Below, in pieces: positions 15,721 through 25,413 of a DNA stretch of 42,491 bases (position 1 is the first letter of the stretch; each line of letters begins with the position of its first letter). Location of the stretch: NCBI GenBank assembly GCA_903847905.1, contig CAINEZ010000217.1, positions 1-42,491 on the forward strand. The letters run 5' to 3'. Source of the DNA: an uncultured Bacteroidota bacterium. GTDB taxonomy: Bacteria; Bacteroidota; Bacteroidia; Bacteroidales; CG2-30-32-10. Below the pieces are notes generated by a model. The model saw nothing but the letters and a program-made list of their open reading frames with translations, did no database searches and was not told the DNA's origin. The position numbers were made by a program, and so were the translations under genes.

Positions 15721-16905
15721 ATGAATTACATCCTTTTTGATAACCCGAACCGAAACAACCTTCTGCCGCTTACATTTACAAGACCAGTTGCTGATTTAAG
15801 AGTAGGAATTTTAACCATTCGTGAAAAATGGGAAAAATATCTAAATGTAAAAATTTCCACTTTAACGGAAGACTATCTTAGTGCTAAATATCCTGTTATT
15901 AAAGGGAAACAGAATATACTGATTAATGGATCAGTTTGTCCAAATAAAAAACTTGTCAGTCTTGTTACCAAGCTAAAGCCTGATCAGGCTCTTGTTCAAG
16001 ATGATAATCTTATTGCAATTTACTTGAATGAAAGCGATATTGACAACATTGAAAGCTCTGAAAATATTGAAGATATTGAAACGGATACTCCGTATATTAA
16101 GATCGACAATCTCTGGGATATTTTTCTTAAAAACGGCGACGCTATTGAGGAAGATTTTGCTTTAATAACAAAAGACAGGAAATCTGCAAAGGCATCAGAT
16201 ACTAATACTCTGATAAATCCTGAAAAGATATTTATTGAAAAAGGCGCTAAGCTGGAATGTGTGGTTTTAAATGCTGAAAACGGTTCTATTTATATAGGCG
16301 CTGATTCAGAAATAATGGAAGGTAGCGTTATTCGAGGACCTTTTGCTTTATGTGAACATTCTACAGTAAAAATGGCTGCAAAGATATACGGACCAACAAC
16401 TATCGGACCCAATTCCAAAGTTGGAGGCGAAGTCAGTAACTCTGTTTTTATTGCAAATTCAAATAAATCGCATGATGGTTTTCTAGGTAATTCGGTTATT
16501 GGCGAATGGTGCAATATAGGCGCAGACAGCAATAACTCCAATTTAAAAAATAATTATTCAGAAGTAAAATTATGGAATTATCCTGTAAAGAAATTTATCA
16601 ATACCGGTTTGCAATTCTGCGGCTTGATTATGGGCGACCACAGCAAATGCGGCATCAACACCATGTTTAATACAGGCACTGTTGTTGGAGTTAACTCTAA
16701 CATATACGGACATGGATTTCAGCGTAATTTTATTCCATCCTTTTCATGGGGCGGCTCATCAACTGGGTTAACAACTTTTGATATCGTTAAAGCTCTAGAA
16801 ATAGCTGAAAGAGTTTATGAACGCAGGGGGAAAGTACTTGATGAAACTGAAAAAAATATTTTAAAAAGCATATTCAAACTTACTCGCGAATACAGGTATT
16901 TATAG
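15721..16905 (+). CDS. GlmU-like sugar-phosphate nucleotidyltransferase with left-handed beta-helix
   Basis: The 394-residue protein starts MNYILFDNPNRNNLLPLTFTRP, the Bacteroidota-specific nucleotidyltransferase variant (NTP_transf_4 type) in which the usual LAAGxGTRM loop is replaced by a DNPxRxxLLPLTxTRP motif. The N-terminal half is this domain. From about residue 165 to 340 there are hexapeptide repeats of a left-handed beta-helix (VIRGPFALCEHSTVKMAAKI, GPTTIGPNSKVGG, GVNSNIYG). It ends with a helical tail (KALEIAERVYERRGK). A role in activating a sugar phosphate for the cell envelope is likely; the acceptor and the acyl/acetyl activity are not determined. Confidence 0.88.
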   Translation: MNYILFDNPNRNNLLPLTFTRPVADLRVGILTIREKWEKYLNVKISTLTEDYLSAKYPVIKGKQNILINGSVCPNKKLVSLVTKLKPDQALVQDDNLIAIYLNESDIDNIESSENIEDIETDTPYIKIDNLWDIFLKNGDAIEEDFALITKDRKSAKASDTNTLINPEKIFIEKGAKLECVVLNAENGSIYIGADSEIMEGSVIRGPFALCEHSTVKMAAKIYGPTTIGPNSKVGGEVSNSVFIANSNKSHDGFLGNSVIGEWCNIGADSNNSNLKNNYSEVKLWNYPVKKFINTGLQFCGLIMGDHSKCGINTMFNTGTVVGVNSNIYGHGFQRNFIPSFSWGGSSTGLTTFDIVKALEIAERVYERRGKVLDETEKNILKSIFKLTREYRYL

Positions 16906-16939
16906 TCTTTGATAATTAAAACTAAATAAAATTGTTCAA

Positions 16940-17050
16940 TTCAAACATGAGGAATAAAGGTATAAGTAGGGTATAGAGGTATAGGAATATATGGTATAGG
17001 AGTAATCCCTATTTCATTATACCTTTATACCATATTCCTTGTTGTTTGAA
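16940..17050. repeat. Dispersed TATACC-type palindromic element with TTCAAACA ends
   Basis: The ends TTCAAACA (16940-16947) and TGTTTGAA (17043-17050) are perfect inverted repeats. Inside are AAGGTATAA / TTATACCTT arms and several GGTATAG motifs. It belongs to the same loose family as the repeats at 2107, 12466, 12989 and 13110. It fills most of the 270-bp space before lon. Confidence 0.6.
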
Positions 17051-17089
17051 ACTTGGAGCTTGGGACTTGAGACTTGGGACTTGGAGCTT
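17051..17089. repeat. Low-complexity 'gggacttgagactt' direct repeats
   Basis: Short direct repeats of the ACTTGGAGCTTGGGACTTGA type, about 7 bp apart. A degenerate copy of the same motif lies at 1338-1373, between the restriction-methylation gene and phoU. Both copies sit in intergenic DNA; no function is visible. Confidence 0.5.
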
Positions 17090-17175
17090 ATAAAGTGTGG
17101 CATAATGCTTGACAATAGCTTGTTTTTATTAAAAATACCAGTTCTTCTGACAGATTGACACGAAAAGATATTATA

Positions 17176-18948
17176 ATGAAAGATTTTTTATTTGAGTTAC
17201 AAAAGTTTGATCTTCCTAATGCTTTAGACGAAGACACTGAATTCATCCCTTTACTTTCGCCTGAAGATGAAGAACAGATGAATGCAGAGGCATTGCCCGA
17301 AATACTGCCAATTCTGCCTTTACGAAATACAGTTCTTTTTCCGGGTGTTGTAATTCCAATTACTGTTAGCAGGGATAAATCAATAAACCTTGTAAGAGAT
17401 GCATATAAGGGAGACCGTGTGATAGGAGTGGTTTCTCAAAAAGATACTTCTGTTGAAGACCCTAAATTTACCGACCTGAATTCTATAGGCACAATTGCAA
17501 GGATATTCAAGGTGTTGCAGATGCCTGACGGAAGTTCCACTGTTATTATACAAGGTAAAAAACCTTTCGCTTTAGGAGAATGTTTACAGACAGATCCTTA
17601 TTTTAAAGCCAAGATACTGCCATACGAAAATGCTAAATTACCTGCAAAAGATGATAAGTTCGATGCGCTTATGTCTTCTATCCGTGATCTGGCAATTAAC
17701 ATAATTAAACTTTCGCCTAATATTCCTTCTGAAGCTGCATTTGCTATAAAGAATATCGAAAGCACAGCATTTCTCATTAATTTTGTATCTTCTAATCTGA
17801 ACATTCAAATTCTTGAAAAACAAAAACTGCTCGAAATTTCAAATCTTGTTGAAAGAGCGAATCTGGTTCTTACATACCTGACAAAAGAAATCCAGATATT
17901 GGAATTAAAAAACCAGATACAGTCGAAAGTAAAAGTTGACCTTGATAAACAACAGCGCGATTACCTGTTGAATCAGCAATTAAAGACCATTCAGGATGAA
18001 CTCGGCGGTAACCCTAACGAACAGCAAATAAATACACTCAAAGAAAAAGCAAAGCTTAAAAAATGGAAACCCGAAGTTGCCGAAGTTTTTGAAAGGGAAA
18101 TCAACAAACTCCAGCGCATGAATCATGCGGCAGCAGAGTATTCCATCCAGATGAATTACATTGAAGTTTTAGTTGAACTACCTTGGGATGAAAAAACACA
18201 GGATAATTTTGACCTGAAAAGAGCGCAGGAAATTCTTGATGAAGATCATTTCGGGCTTGATAAAGTTAAAGAAAGAATCATTGAACATCTTGCCGTATTA
18301 AAATTAAAAGGCGATATGAAATCGCCTATCCTTTGCCTGGTAGGTCCTCCGGGAGTTGGTAAAACATCTTTGGGGAAATCAATAGCAAGGGCAATTGGTA
18401 GAAATTATATAAGAATGTCACTTGGCGGTCTTAGAGATGAAGCAGAAGTTCGCGGGCACAGGAAAACATATATAGGCGCAATGCCTGGAAGAATTATTCA
18501 GAGTATTAAAAAAGCTAAATCTTCAAATCCGGTTTTCGTACTTGATGAAGTTGATAAAGTAAGTGGCAATACCGTTAACGGAGATCCTTCAGCAGCCTTG
18601 TTAGAGGTTTTAGATCCCGAACAGAATATTGCATTTTACGACAACTTTCTTGAAGTTGACTATGATCTTTCGAATGTAATGTTCATAGCCACTGCAAATA
18701 CTTTAAGTACGGTGCATCCCGCGTTGCGCGACAGGATGGAAGTTATCGACATCAGCGGGTATATCATTGAAGAAAAGCTTGAAATTGCTCAAAGGCACCT
18801 TGTCCCAAAACAATTTAAAGAACACGGACTGGATAAAACCCAGTTGACGTTTTCAAAAAAAATCTCTGGAAAAAATAATAGAAGATTATACCCGCGAATC
18901 TGGAGTGAGAACGCTGGAAAAGACCATTGCCAAAGTGATACGCAATAA
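17176..18948 (+). CDS. lon: Lon protease, N-terminal and ATPase part (frame broken near 18862)
   Basis: Lon is an ATP-driven cytoplasmic protease that removes misfolded and regulatory proteins. I chose the ATG at 17176 over a TTG at 17155. This part holds the N-terminal substrate domain (ILPLRNTVLFPGVVIPI), a coiled-coil linker (QQRDYLLNQQLKTIQDELGG) and the AAA+ domain with Walker A GPPGVGKTSLGKS near residue 390, VFVLDEVDKV (Walker B) and sensor ATANTLS. The reading frame is lost after LTFSKK, where eight A residues stand instead of the seven needed. The last about 29 residues of this open frame are therefore out of register, and the protease domain is in the next entry. If the extra A is a sequencing error, the gene is one intact lon (17176-19633). 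Confidence 0.93.
   Translation: MKDFLFELQKFDLPNALDEDTEFIPLLSPEDEEQMNAEALPEILPILPLRNTVLFPGVVIPITVSRDKSINLVRDAYKGDRVIGVVSQKDTSVEDPKFTDLNSIGTIARIFKVLQMPDGSSTVIIQGKKPFALGECLQTDPYFKAKILPYENAKLPAKDDKFDALMSSIRDLAINIIKLSPNIPSEAAFAIKNIESTAFLINFVSSNLNIQILEKQKLLEISNLVERANLVLTYLTKEIQILELKNQIQSKVKVDLDKQQRDYLLNQQLKTIQDELGGNPNEQQINTLKEKAKLKKWKPEVAEVFEREINKLQRMNHAAAEYSIQMNYIEVLVELPWDEKTQDNFDLKRAQEILDEDHFGLDKVKERIIEHLAVLKLKGDMKSPILCLVGPPGVGKTSLGKSIARAIGRNYIRMSLGGLRDEAEVRGHRKTYIGAMPGRIIQSIKKAKSSNPVFVLDEVDKVSGNTVNGDPSAALLEVLDPEQNIAFYDNFLEVDYDLSNVMFIATANTLSTVHPALRDRMEVIDISGYIIEEKLEIAQRHLVPKQFKEHGLDKTQLTFSKKISGKNNRRLYPRIWSENAGKDHCQSDTQ
18855..18862 (+). other. Frameshift site in lon: run of eight A residues (+1)
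   Basis: With seven A residues the frame would read FSKKSLEKIIEDYTRESGVRT across the junction, a normal Lon sequence. With eight it goes off-frame and stops at 18948. The rest of the gene looks intact, with no second lesion. A homopolymer error in sequencing or assembly, a recent mutation, a phase-variable tract, or transcriptional slippage that restores part of the product are all possible. Confidence 0.9.
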
Positions 18949-19633
18949 AGCAAAATTTATTGCCATGGGCGAAAAATATAATAAGTGCATTACCAAAGAA
19001 GACCTAAGGGAAATACTTGGTATTCCTCAATTTCAAAAGGACAGGGCATTGGTTGGCGACATTCCGGGAATTACTACAGGACTTGCATGGACATCGGTAG
19101 GAGGGGAGGTAATGTTTGTTGAAGCCAGTATAAGCCGTGGTAAAGGAAATCTTACGCTTACTGGAAACCTTGGCGACGTGATGAAAGAATCGGCATCGCT
19201 GGCTTTTGAATATTTAAAAGCTCATTCGCGAAAATTGGGAATTGATGATTCCGTTTTTGAAAAATGGAATGTTCACATTCATGTACCCGAAGGCGCAACG
19301 CCAAAAGACGGTCCTTCAGCCGGAATAACAATGTTTGCAGCCCTTGCTTCAATATTTACACAAAGGAAAGTTAAAAATGATGTTGCAATGACAGGCGAAA
19401 TTACTTTGCGCGGAAGAGTGCTGCCTGTAGGCGGAATAAAAGAAAAAATGCTTGCTGCCAAACGCGCAAATATTAAGAACATCATTCTTTCTGTTGAAAA
19501 CCAAAAAGACATAGAAGATATTAAACCTCTTTACCTGGAAGGGCTTACATTCCATTATATCAAAGAAATGATAGAAGTTATTGACCTTGCTTTGATAAAA
19601 AACAAAGTTAAAAATCCGGTGCTTTTTGAATAA
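18905..19633 (+). CDS. lon: Lon protease, C-terminal proteolytic part
   Basis: This frame continues the Lon protein. The true coding register begins just after the A-run at 18862; the ATG at 18905 given as start is only the first usable one in this frame. It holds the end of the AAA+ lid and the S16 protease domain. The catalytic serine is in PKDGPSAGITMF (S138 of this fragment) and the lysine in VGGIKEKMLAAKRA (K179), the Ser-Lys dyad of Lon. The domain is complete and conserved up to the C-terminus, which argues that the frameshift is recent or an artefact. Alone, without the ATPase, it would not be expected to degrade folded proteins. Confidence 0.92.
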   Translation: MRTLEKTIAKVIRNKAKFIAMGEKYNKCITKEDLREILGIPQFQKDRALVGDIPGITTGLAWTSVGGEVMFVEASISRGKGNLTLTGNLGDVMKESASLAFEYLKAHSRKLGIDDSVFEKWNVHIHVPEGATPKDGPSAGITMFAALASIFTQRKVKNDVAMTGEITLRGRVLPVGGIKEKMLAAKRANIKNIILSVENQKDIEDIKPLYLEGLTFHYIKEMIEVIDLALIKNKVKNPVLFE

Positions 19634-19755
19634 GTTATTTGAAAGTTTTAACGACCCTGTGCTGCTGTATAGTGTGATGTTTACCGACTTTTTTTTCTGA
19701 AGGACACAACTCGTTGTGATGTCACGCTCAACTGTAAATTATCCACTTCTTACTA

Positions 19756-22700
19756 CTAATTCTTCAACTTCAATTTTTTTTCATTTGTTTTCTTTTTTCT
19801 AAAGAGTTCGCTTAGTGAATCAAATTCCCTGCGATATAATAATCCTATACCCTGAGTGTAAGGTGAGTTTGTATTTAAAAGATCAACCGTATTCGATTTA
19901 TTATAACCTTTTAAACGAAAACGACCATCATCAGTTAATTTGTATTCCATATTTACATCGCCTACAATGTTGCTTGTTTTTCCTGAATTGTTTTGATTTG
20001 GCTGATTTCCCGACACGCCAACATTACCGTCAATTATTAGCTTGTCATTAAATAGCTGTGTTGATAAAGCAACTTCAAGTTCTTCACTCGAAATATCGTT
20101 ACCTGGCCTGTAGTTTACTCCAATGTCAACCTTCCTGCTGATCTGTGAAAGCCAATTGCTCAGCTGGTTTGAAAGCAATTCGGTAGAAGTATTTCCAAGC
20201 CCTGAAGAAGCATTCTGTAAGGGATCGCCAACAGTGAATCGGTTAAGAATAAGTAAAGAAAATACCTGGTGGTTCATCCCTTCTTCATTATTGGTTTTGC
20301 TTTTCAAAAATGTTTTTGCTTCATCATTACTGTTTGGAAGTTCAATATCGAATGTAATGGTTGGATTGAGTATCTTATCTTTCATGTGTAGCAGGCAATT
20401 CACGTCAGTCCTTTTTTTATAAACAGCTGAGTCAATATTACTACCTATTGGAAGACCTAAATCATATAAAGCAGTTTTAACAGGATAAACTGCTGTAATG
20501 TCAACATAAGCATCATAAGGGCTTCCATTCCATTTTAAAGACGAACCTTTTTGAATAATAAATTTTTTATTAATTACATTTTTCAATGTAAATAGGTAAT
20601 CACCCTCATCAATCACATAATCGCCATACATGTTAAAATCGCCAAGAGCCGTGATTTCCATTTTCAAATTTCCATTACCCTTTGCTTTAATAATATCACC
20701 TATTTTTGAATCAAAAATAATCTGAAGGTCGGCATCGGGTGTAACATCCAGATCGAAATTCAAAGTGATGCCGGAAAGGTCCACATTATAATCATCATTT
20801 TTTATAGTCCGGTTTTTCTTGCTTACAAAGTGTATGTAATCATTTTCAGAAATTTCGGATTCGCTTGTAATTGGTATAAATACTTTTGTGTTTTTCTCAG
20901 TTTTTGCAGAAACATCAATATTAATGTTGTTAACATCACCTGTAATCTTTACCAGTCCGGTAATATTGGCTTTGCCATAAAACTGGCTATTTTTAGAAGC
21001 ATTGGTATTAAGGCATTCAAAGTTATATGCCTTGATAGCAAGGTCAAAATTCAAATCATTGAAATTTTTGTGTGTAATTTTTCCGTCAAGAACAGCTGTA
21101 TCGCCATGTGAATCATTAATAATTATATGATCAAATGAGAATGAATTTTTCGTCACTAAAACACTATCGGTAAAAGAATAATTTTCATTAAGATAATCAA
21201 TTTTAAAGCCTTTAACTATCATGAATAAATGCCCGTAAAGATTAGGTTCCTCAGGCGTACCGCTTAATTTAAGTTTTCCTGAAGCAAATCCTTTAAAGTT
21301 TGAAGAAAAACCTGAAATATATTTTTCAAGTAACTTAAGTTTAAAATTCGCAAGACTTATATCAATGTCAAAATTTTCTTTTTTACGTTCAGGATAATAG
21401 TATCCCGCAATTGATATAGGCTTATTAGAACCGGATGAACCTTCGTAAAAAATATCCGCATTTATTGATGCAACTTTTCCCTTGTCATTCCATGAAGTAG
21501 ATAATAGAGCTTTTCCAAGTTTATCCTTGTTTACATAAAATTCATCAACTGAAAGATTCGACACTATATTAACAGATCTATAAATATCATAAATTTGAAC
21601 TTCTCCCGTCAGGTAACCATCAATATCAACATTCGAGGAAGTTGTAAGCATATCAAAATCGGAAATATTGAATTTTGTAAAACTCACATTCATCAGGTCA
21701 GATGGATTATGAGAAATAGTCCCTGAAATTTTCAGTTTCTGATTATTTGTAAAAAAAACAAGGTTTTCAATATTAACAGCTGTGCTATCAAATACAATAT
21801 CATTTCCATGTTCAATTGTCCATGTAGAGTCATTTATTACCAAACTGGCATCAGTAAATTTCATTTCCATTCGTGGCTTACTTAAGAATGATAAAAAGCC
21901 ATTGATGTTTCCACTGTTTTTTATTTTATCATTATTATTTTCCCATGCAAGTTTGTAATTAATAGTATCATTTTTCGTAACACTTTTAAGAGTTACATTA
22001 TCTAATCCAATACTATCGGACAGCTCTATTTGCTGCGCCCCCACATTTACATATATTTTCGAATCCTTTGTTTTACAACTTAAAAAGAAATCCTTGAATT
22101 TAGTATCCTGATATTTTGAAATTGCAGATGAAAAGTTCAGTTCAAGAATACTCTGCTTGGAGTTATAGCTTCCTTTAAGAACAGTATTAGGCGAAGCATA
22201 AATTTCGGGCATGAACAGCTTGCTTAAAGGTGTTGTATTTTTCAACCTTATAAAATAAACAAAATTCTGTTCGGGAATACTGTCAAGTTTTTCTTTGATC
22301 CATGAACTGTATGATGGAAGGTAATCTTTAATAAATTTAAGCGAGGAAAGATAAAGATCATTGAACATGAAATTACCAGAAAAGTTGGCATCAACGTAAT
22401 CCGATTTCAAATCTATGGTTTTGTTTCCATTCTTTTCAGCCGTGTTAATGAATTTAAAATCGTTCAGGAAATATTTATCACCTTTATAAGTATATGAGGT
22501 ATTCTTAGCATGAATGGTACCCTGAATATTATCAATGGCATTTCCTTCAAAATTCAACTCGAGGTTTGATGATAACGATGATACAGAATCTCCGGTAAGT
22601 TCGAGGAAGTGCAATTTTGAAAGCCGCAGGTTTTCAATTTTCGATTTCACATTATAAACAGGAAGATCTTTGCTGTAATCAATCATACCTGTCAAATCAA

Positions 22701-24183
22701 GTTTTACATTTTCATCGTCAACCCTAAGAAACCCGTTAAATTTCTTTTTTGCAAGATCACCTTCAATATTAATATTTTTATAATTATATTTGTTGAAATC
22801 AATAGCAGCAATATTTCCTTTAATATTAACTGCTACGTTTTCCGCATCCAGGCCGGAACCCGTTACATTAGCATCCATGCTAATATATCCAAGTTCATTC
22901 TGCATACCAAGTAAATCACCAATATTCAGGTTTGCGGTTGCCACTTTCCCATTGTACTCGATCTTGTTGGTTGAATGATTTTTTCTCAAGGTAAGGTCAG
23001 TTGATATATTTCCCATATCAGTAAAGAAATTGCCATATGCGACAAAGTCGTTATAGAAACCTGTAAAATTTCCTTTGAACCTGACATTGCCAAGTTTTGC
23101 AACTTCGTCGGGAAGCTCAAGATGCGTTAAGCCTGATGTTGAAGGAAGGATAAAAGTTTGCAGGTCGTACTGACAGGTAAAAAAATTACTGATGTTGAAA
23201 TGGATATATGTAGTTTCTATATCAGGCAACCCTGAAATATTGAAATTCCCAATAAAATAAGTTGATCTGCCGTATAAAAGCTGAAATTTTTTCCCTTTAA
23301 GGTTAGAAATTTTTCCTCTCACCTCTCCTGCAATATTAATTTTATCATTCATTCCCAATAAATCAGGAGCAAAAAATCCGATATCATTCAAATCTATCTT
23401 AGAAGGTTTGAATAAAGCGCTTATTTTAACCTTATCAATAAAACTATTGAAATCTTCATAGCTTTTATATTTAAATTCTAAATCCATAGATAGCCTTGTA
23501 GTGGCTGTTTCCAAATGAAGGTTTTTAAGATTTAACCCAAGAGTACTCACTTTAGCCAATGCAGAAAATTTCTTAAGATCAAAGCCACTTCTGTCTTTTA
23601 AAGAAAGTGATCTTATATCAGCAAAAATTGAATCACCAATAATTACAATATTGTTTATCCGTGTATTAATACCGGTAAGATCAAGGTTGTTAAAATCAAT
23701 GCCTTTGTCCTGCTTAGTTTCATCCTGATCCTGGTATTTGAATGAGGCATTAATAAGTTTAAATGTTGCTATCCATATTTTCCAATTCTTACCACCTTTG
23801 GCAGAAGTAGTATCTCCTGAACTGAAATAATCAGCAATGAACTGATAATTCAGCGATTTTTCACCCTTATATTTAATCAGATTAATAACAGGATTATCCA
23901 ACACCAAACTATGAACGCTGATTACATTTCTATCAATAAATAAATCGTTCATGTTAATGATCATAGCCTTCGATTCAAGCATAGTGTTATGATGAAGGTC
24001 ATTTATTTTAACATCTTTAAGAATGAAATCCAATAAAAAAGACACATTAACGCTACCGATAGTTATATCTGTATGCAATTCGTCAGAAAGTACAACAGCC
24101 AATCTCTGTGCAGCAAAAGTCTGTATAAAACCTATCTGAAGGAGAGAAATAATAAACGCGGGCAATACAAAGATTGCCAGCAA
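19756..24183 (-). CDS. tamB: TamB family translocation/assembly module protein (DUF490)
   Basis: The 1475-residue protein has an N-terminal membrane anchor (LAIFVLPAFIISLLQIGFIQ) and a very long periplasmic part made of repeated beta-strands, with the TamB/DUF490 C-terminal domain at about residues 1000-1450. TamB-type proteins bridge the inner and outer membranes and are linked to lipid transport and outer-membrane protein assembly. The start is uncertain. The only regular candidate is TTG at 24183, which omits a basic stretch (KGIKKIRKIVLYF) immediately upstream in frame that looks like a proper signal-anchor N-terminus. That stretch has no ATG, GTG or TTG before its in-frame stop at 24247-24249. 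The gene is divergent from tsaD. Confidence 0.88.
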   Translation of the reverse strand: MLAIFVLPAFIISLLQIGFIQTFAAQRLAVVLSDELHTDITIGSVNVSFLLDFILKDVKINDLHHNTMLESKAMIINMNDLFIDRNVISVHSLVLDNPVINLIKYKGEKSLNYQFIADYFSSGDTTSAKGGKNWKIWIATFKLINASFKYQDQDETKQDKGIDFNNLDLTGINTRINNIVIIGDSIFADIRSLSLKDRSGFDLKKFSALAKVSTLGLNLKNLHLETATTRLSMDLEFKYKSYEDFNSFIDKVKISALFKPSKIDLNDIGFFAPDLLGMNDKINIAGEVRGKISNLKGKKFQLLYGRSTYFIGNFNISGLPDIETTYIHFNISNFFTCQYDLQTFILPSTSGLTHLELPDEVAKLGNVRFKGNFTGFYNDFVAYGNFFTDMGNISTDLTLRKNHSTNKIEYNGKVATANLNIGDLLGMQNELGYISMDANVTGSGLDAENVAVNIKGNIAAIDFNKYNYKNINIEGDLAKKKFNGFLRVDDENVKLDLTGMIDYSKDLPVYNVKSKIENLRLSKLHFLELTGDSVSSLSSNLELNFEGNAIDNIQGTIHAKNTSYTYKGDKYFLNDFKFINTAEKNGNKTIDLKSDYVDANFSGNFMFNDLYLSSLKFIKDYLPSYSSWIKEKLDSIPEQNFVYFIRLKNTTPLSKLFMPEIYASPNTVLKGSYNSKQSILELNFSSAISKYQDTKFKDFFLSCKTKDSKIYVNVGAQQIELSDSIGLDNVTLKSVTKNDTINYKLAWENNNDKIKNSGNINGFLSFLSKPRMEMKFTDASLVINDSTWTIEHGNDIVFDSTAVNIENLVFFTNNQKLKISGTISHNPSDLMNVSFTKFNISDFDMLTTSSNVDIDGYLTGEVQIYDIYRSVNIVSNLSVDEFYVNKDKLGKALLSTSWNDKGKVASINADIFYEGSSGSNKPISIAGYYYPERKKENFDIDISLANFKLKLLEKYISGFSSNFKGFASGKLKLSGTPEEPNLYGHLFMIVKGFKIDYLNENYSFTDSVLVTKNSFSFDHIIINDSHGDTAVLDGKITHKNFNDLNFDLAIKAYNFECLNTNASKNSQFYGKANITGLVKITGDVNNINIDVSAKTEKNTKVFIPITSESEISENDYIHFVSKKNRTIKNDDYNVDLSGITLNFDLDVTPDADLQIIFDSKIGDIIKAKGNGNLKMEITALGDFNMYGDYVIDEGDYLFTLKNVINKKFIIQKGSSLKWNGSPYDAYVDITAVYPVKTALYDLGLPIGSNIDSAVYKKRTDVNCLLHMKDKILNPTITFDIELPNSNDEAKTFLKSKTNNEEGMNHQVFSLLILNRFTVGDPLQNASSGLGNTSTELLSNQLSNWLSQISRKVDIGVNYRPGNDISSEELEVALSTQLFNDKLIIDGNVGVSGNQPNQNNSGKTSNIVGDVNMEYKLTDDGRFRLKGYNKSNTVDLLNTNSPYTQGIGLLYRREFDSLSELFRKKKTNEKKLKLKN

Positions 24184-24215
24184 AAAGTATAATACTATTT
24201 TTCTTATTTTTTTGA

Positions 24216-24223
24216 TACCTTTG
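24216..24223 (+). promoter_or_regulatory. -7 promoter box (TACCTTTG) for tsaD
   Basis: It fits TAnnTTTG and lies 39 bp before the tsaD ATG. It overlaps the possible N-terminal extension of tamB on the other strand. Confidence 0.5.
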
Positions 24224-24262
24224 AAAATTAATTGTTCAGCACAATTCTATATTAACTGCAAT

Positions 24263-25300
24263 ATGAGCGTTTTTATTTTAGGGATAGAATCATCTTGCGA
24301 CGACACTTCAGCTTCTGTAATCAATGAAACTCGAATTCTATCCAATGTTATATCAAATCAAGATGTACACCTGAAATTCGGAGGTGTGGTTCCTGAGCTT
24401 GCTTGCCGCGCTCATCAACAAAAAATTATTCCAGTTATCGATCAAGCGCTTAAACTTGCAAATATAAATAAAAATCAGCTAAATGCCATTGCATTTACAA
24501 ACGGTCCCGGACTTCTAGGGTCGTTGCTTGTAGGTACATCTTTTGCCAAAGCATTTGCCATGGGGCTTGACATACCGCTTATTGAAGTTGATCATATCAA
24601 CGCGCATATTTTAGCGCATTTTATTCAGCCCGAAAAAGGTTCAAAGGAAGTCCCTGAATTTCCATTTTTATGTCTTCTTATTTCCGGCGGACATACACAA
24701 ATTGTTCTTGTGAATAATTATTTTGAAATGAAAGTCCTTGGAAGTACTTTGGATGATGCCGCAGGCGAAGCATTCGACAAATCGGCAAAAATTTTAGGGT
24801 TGCCCTATCCAGGCGGACCATTGATTGATGAATTTGCGAAAAAAGGTGATGATAAAAAATTCCCTTTTCCGCACCCGTCAGTTGCAGGACTGGATTTTAG
24901 TTTTAGCGGACTTAAAACTTCTATACTTTATTTCCTTCGCGACAAAATGAAAGAAGATAATTTATTTATCGAAAAAAATAAATACGATTTGTGCGCTTCT
25001 ATTCAATCTACAATTGTTGACATTCTTATGAAAAAACTTGAAAAAGCCGTTAAACAAACAGGAATCAACCAGGTTGCAATCGCCGGGGGTGTTTCTGCAA
25101 ATTCAGGATTAAGAGATGTTATGATTAAAAAACAGGTAAAAGATAAGTGGAAAGTTTTTATTCCTGATCATTTGTTTTGCACTGATAACGCTGCAATGAT
25201 AGCTGTTACAGGGTATTTCAAATATCTTAAAAAAGAATTTTCCGACCAGAGTATTTCTCCCTATTCAAGAAGCCGTAATGGGAAGTATACAGAATCTTAG
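24263..25300 (+). CDS. tsaD: tRNA N6-threonylcarbamoyladenosine synthase TsaD
   Basis: The ASKHA-fold enzyme (345 residues from the ATG at 24263) transfers the threonylcarbamoyl group to A37 of tRNAs reading ANN codons. Visible motifs are ILGIESSCDDTSASV at the N-terminus, the metal ligands in VDHINAH and ISGGHTQIVLV, the AFDKSAKILGLPYPGGP block, and AIAGGVSANSGLR near the C-terminus. An upstream TTG at 24212 would add 17 unlike residues and was rejected. It is divergent from tamB, with overlapping promoter regions. TsaB, TsaC and TsaE are not in the window. Confidence 0.97.
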   Translation: MSVFILGIESSCDDTSASVINETRILSNVISNQDVHLKFGGVVPELACRAHQQKIIPVIDQALKLANINKNQLNAIAFTNGPGLLGSLLVGTSFAKAFAMGLDIPLIEVDHINAHILAHFIQPEKGSKEVPEFPFLCLLISGGHTQIVLVNNYFEMKVLGSTLDDAAGEAFDKSAKILGLPYPGGPLIDEFAKKGDDKKFPFPHPSVAGLDFSFSGLKTSILYFLRDKMKEDNLFIEKNKYDLCASIQSTIVDILMKKLEKAVKQTGINQVAIAGGVSANSGLRDVMIKKQVKDKWKVFIPDHLFCTDNAAMIAVTGYFKYLKKEFSDQSISPYSRSRNGKYTES

Positions 25301-25374
25301 CAGATTTGCAAAGCAAAATGTGCTTAGATTCTGTTATGCCGATAGGAAATTTTTGCAAATCATTTCCGTATCGG
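25291..25374. terminator. Two consecutive hairpins between tsaD and the GNAT gene
   Basis: Hairpin 1: AGAATCTTAGCA (25291-25302) with TGCTTAGATTCT (25321-25332), one mismatch; it contains the tsaD stop codon. Hairpin 2: CCGATAGGAAAT (25339-25350) with ATTTCCGTATCGG (25362-25374), with a one-base bulge. They lie between two convergent genes and could end transcription from both sides. There is no long T-run. Confidence 0.45.
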
Positions 25375-25413
25375 TATAAAATATTACAGAACCATTGATT
25401 ATATAGTAAAACA

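Noticed and set aside
19815-23000. Plus-strand open frames opposite tamB
   Set aside because: All are shadows of a long coding gene, with no conserved motif or promoter.
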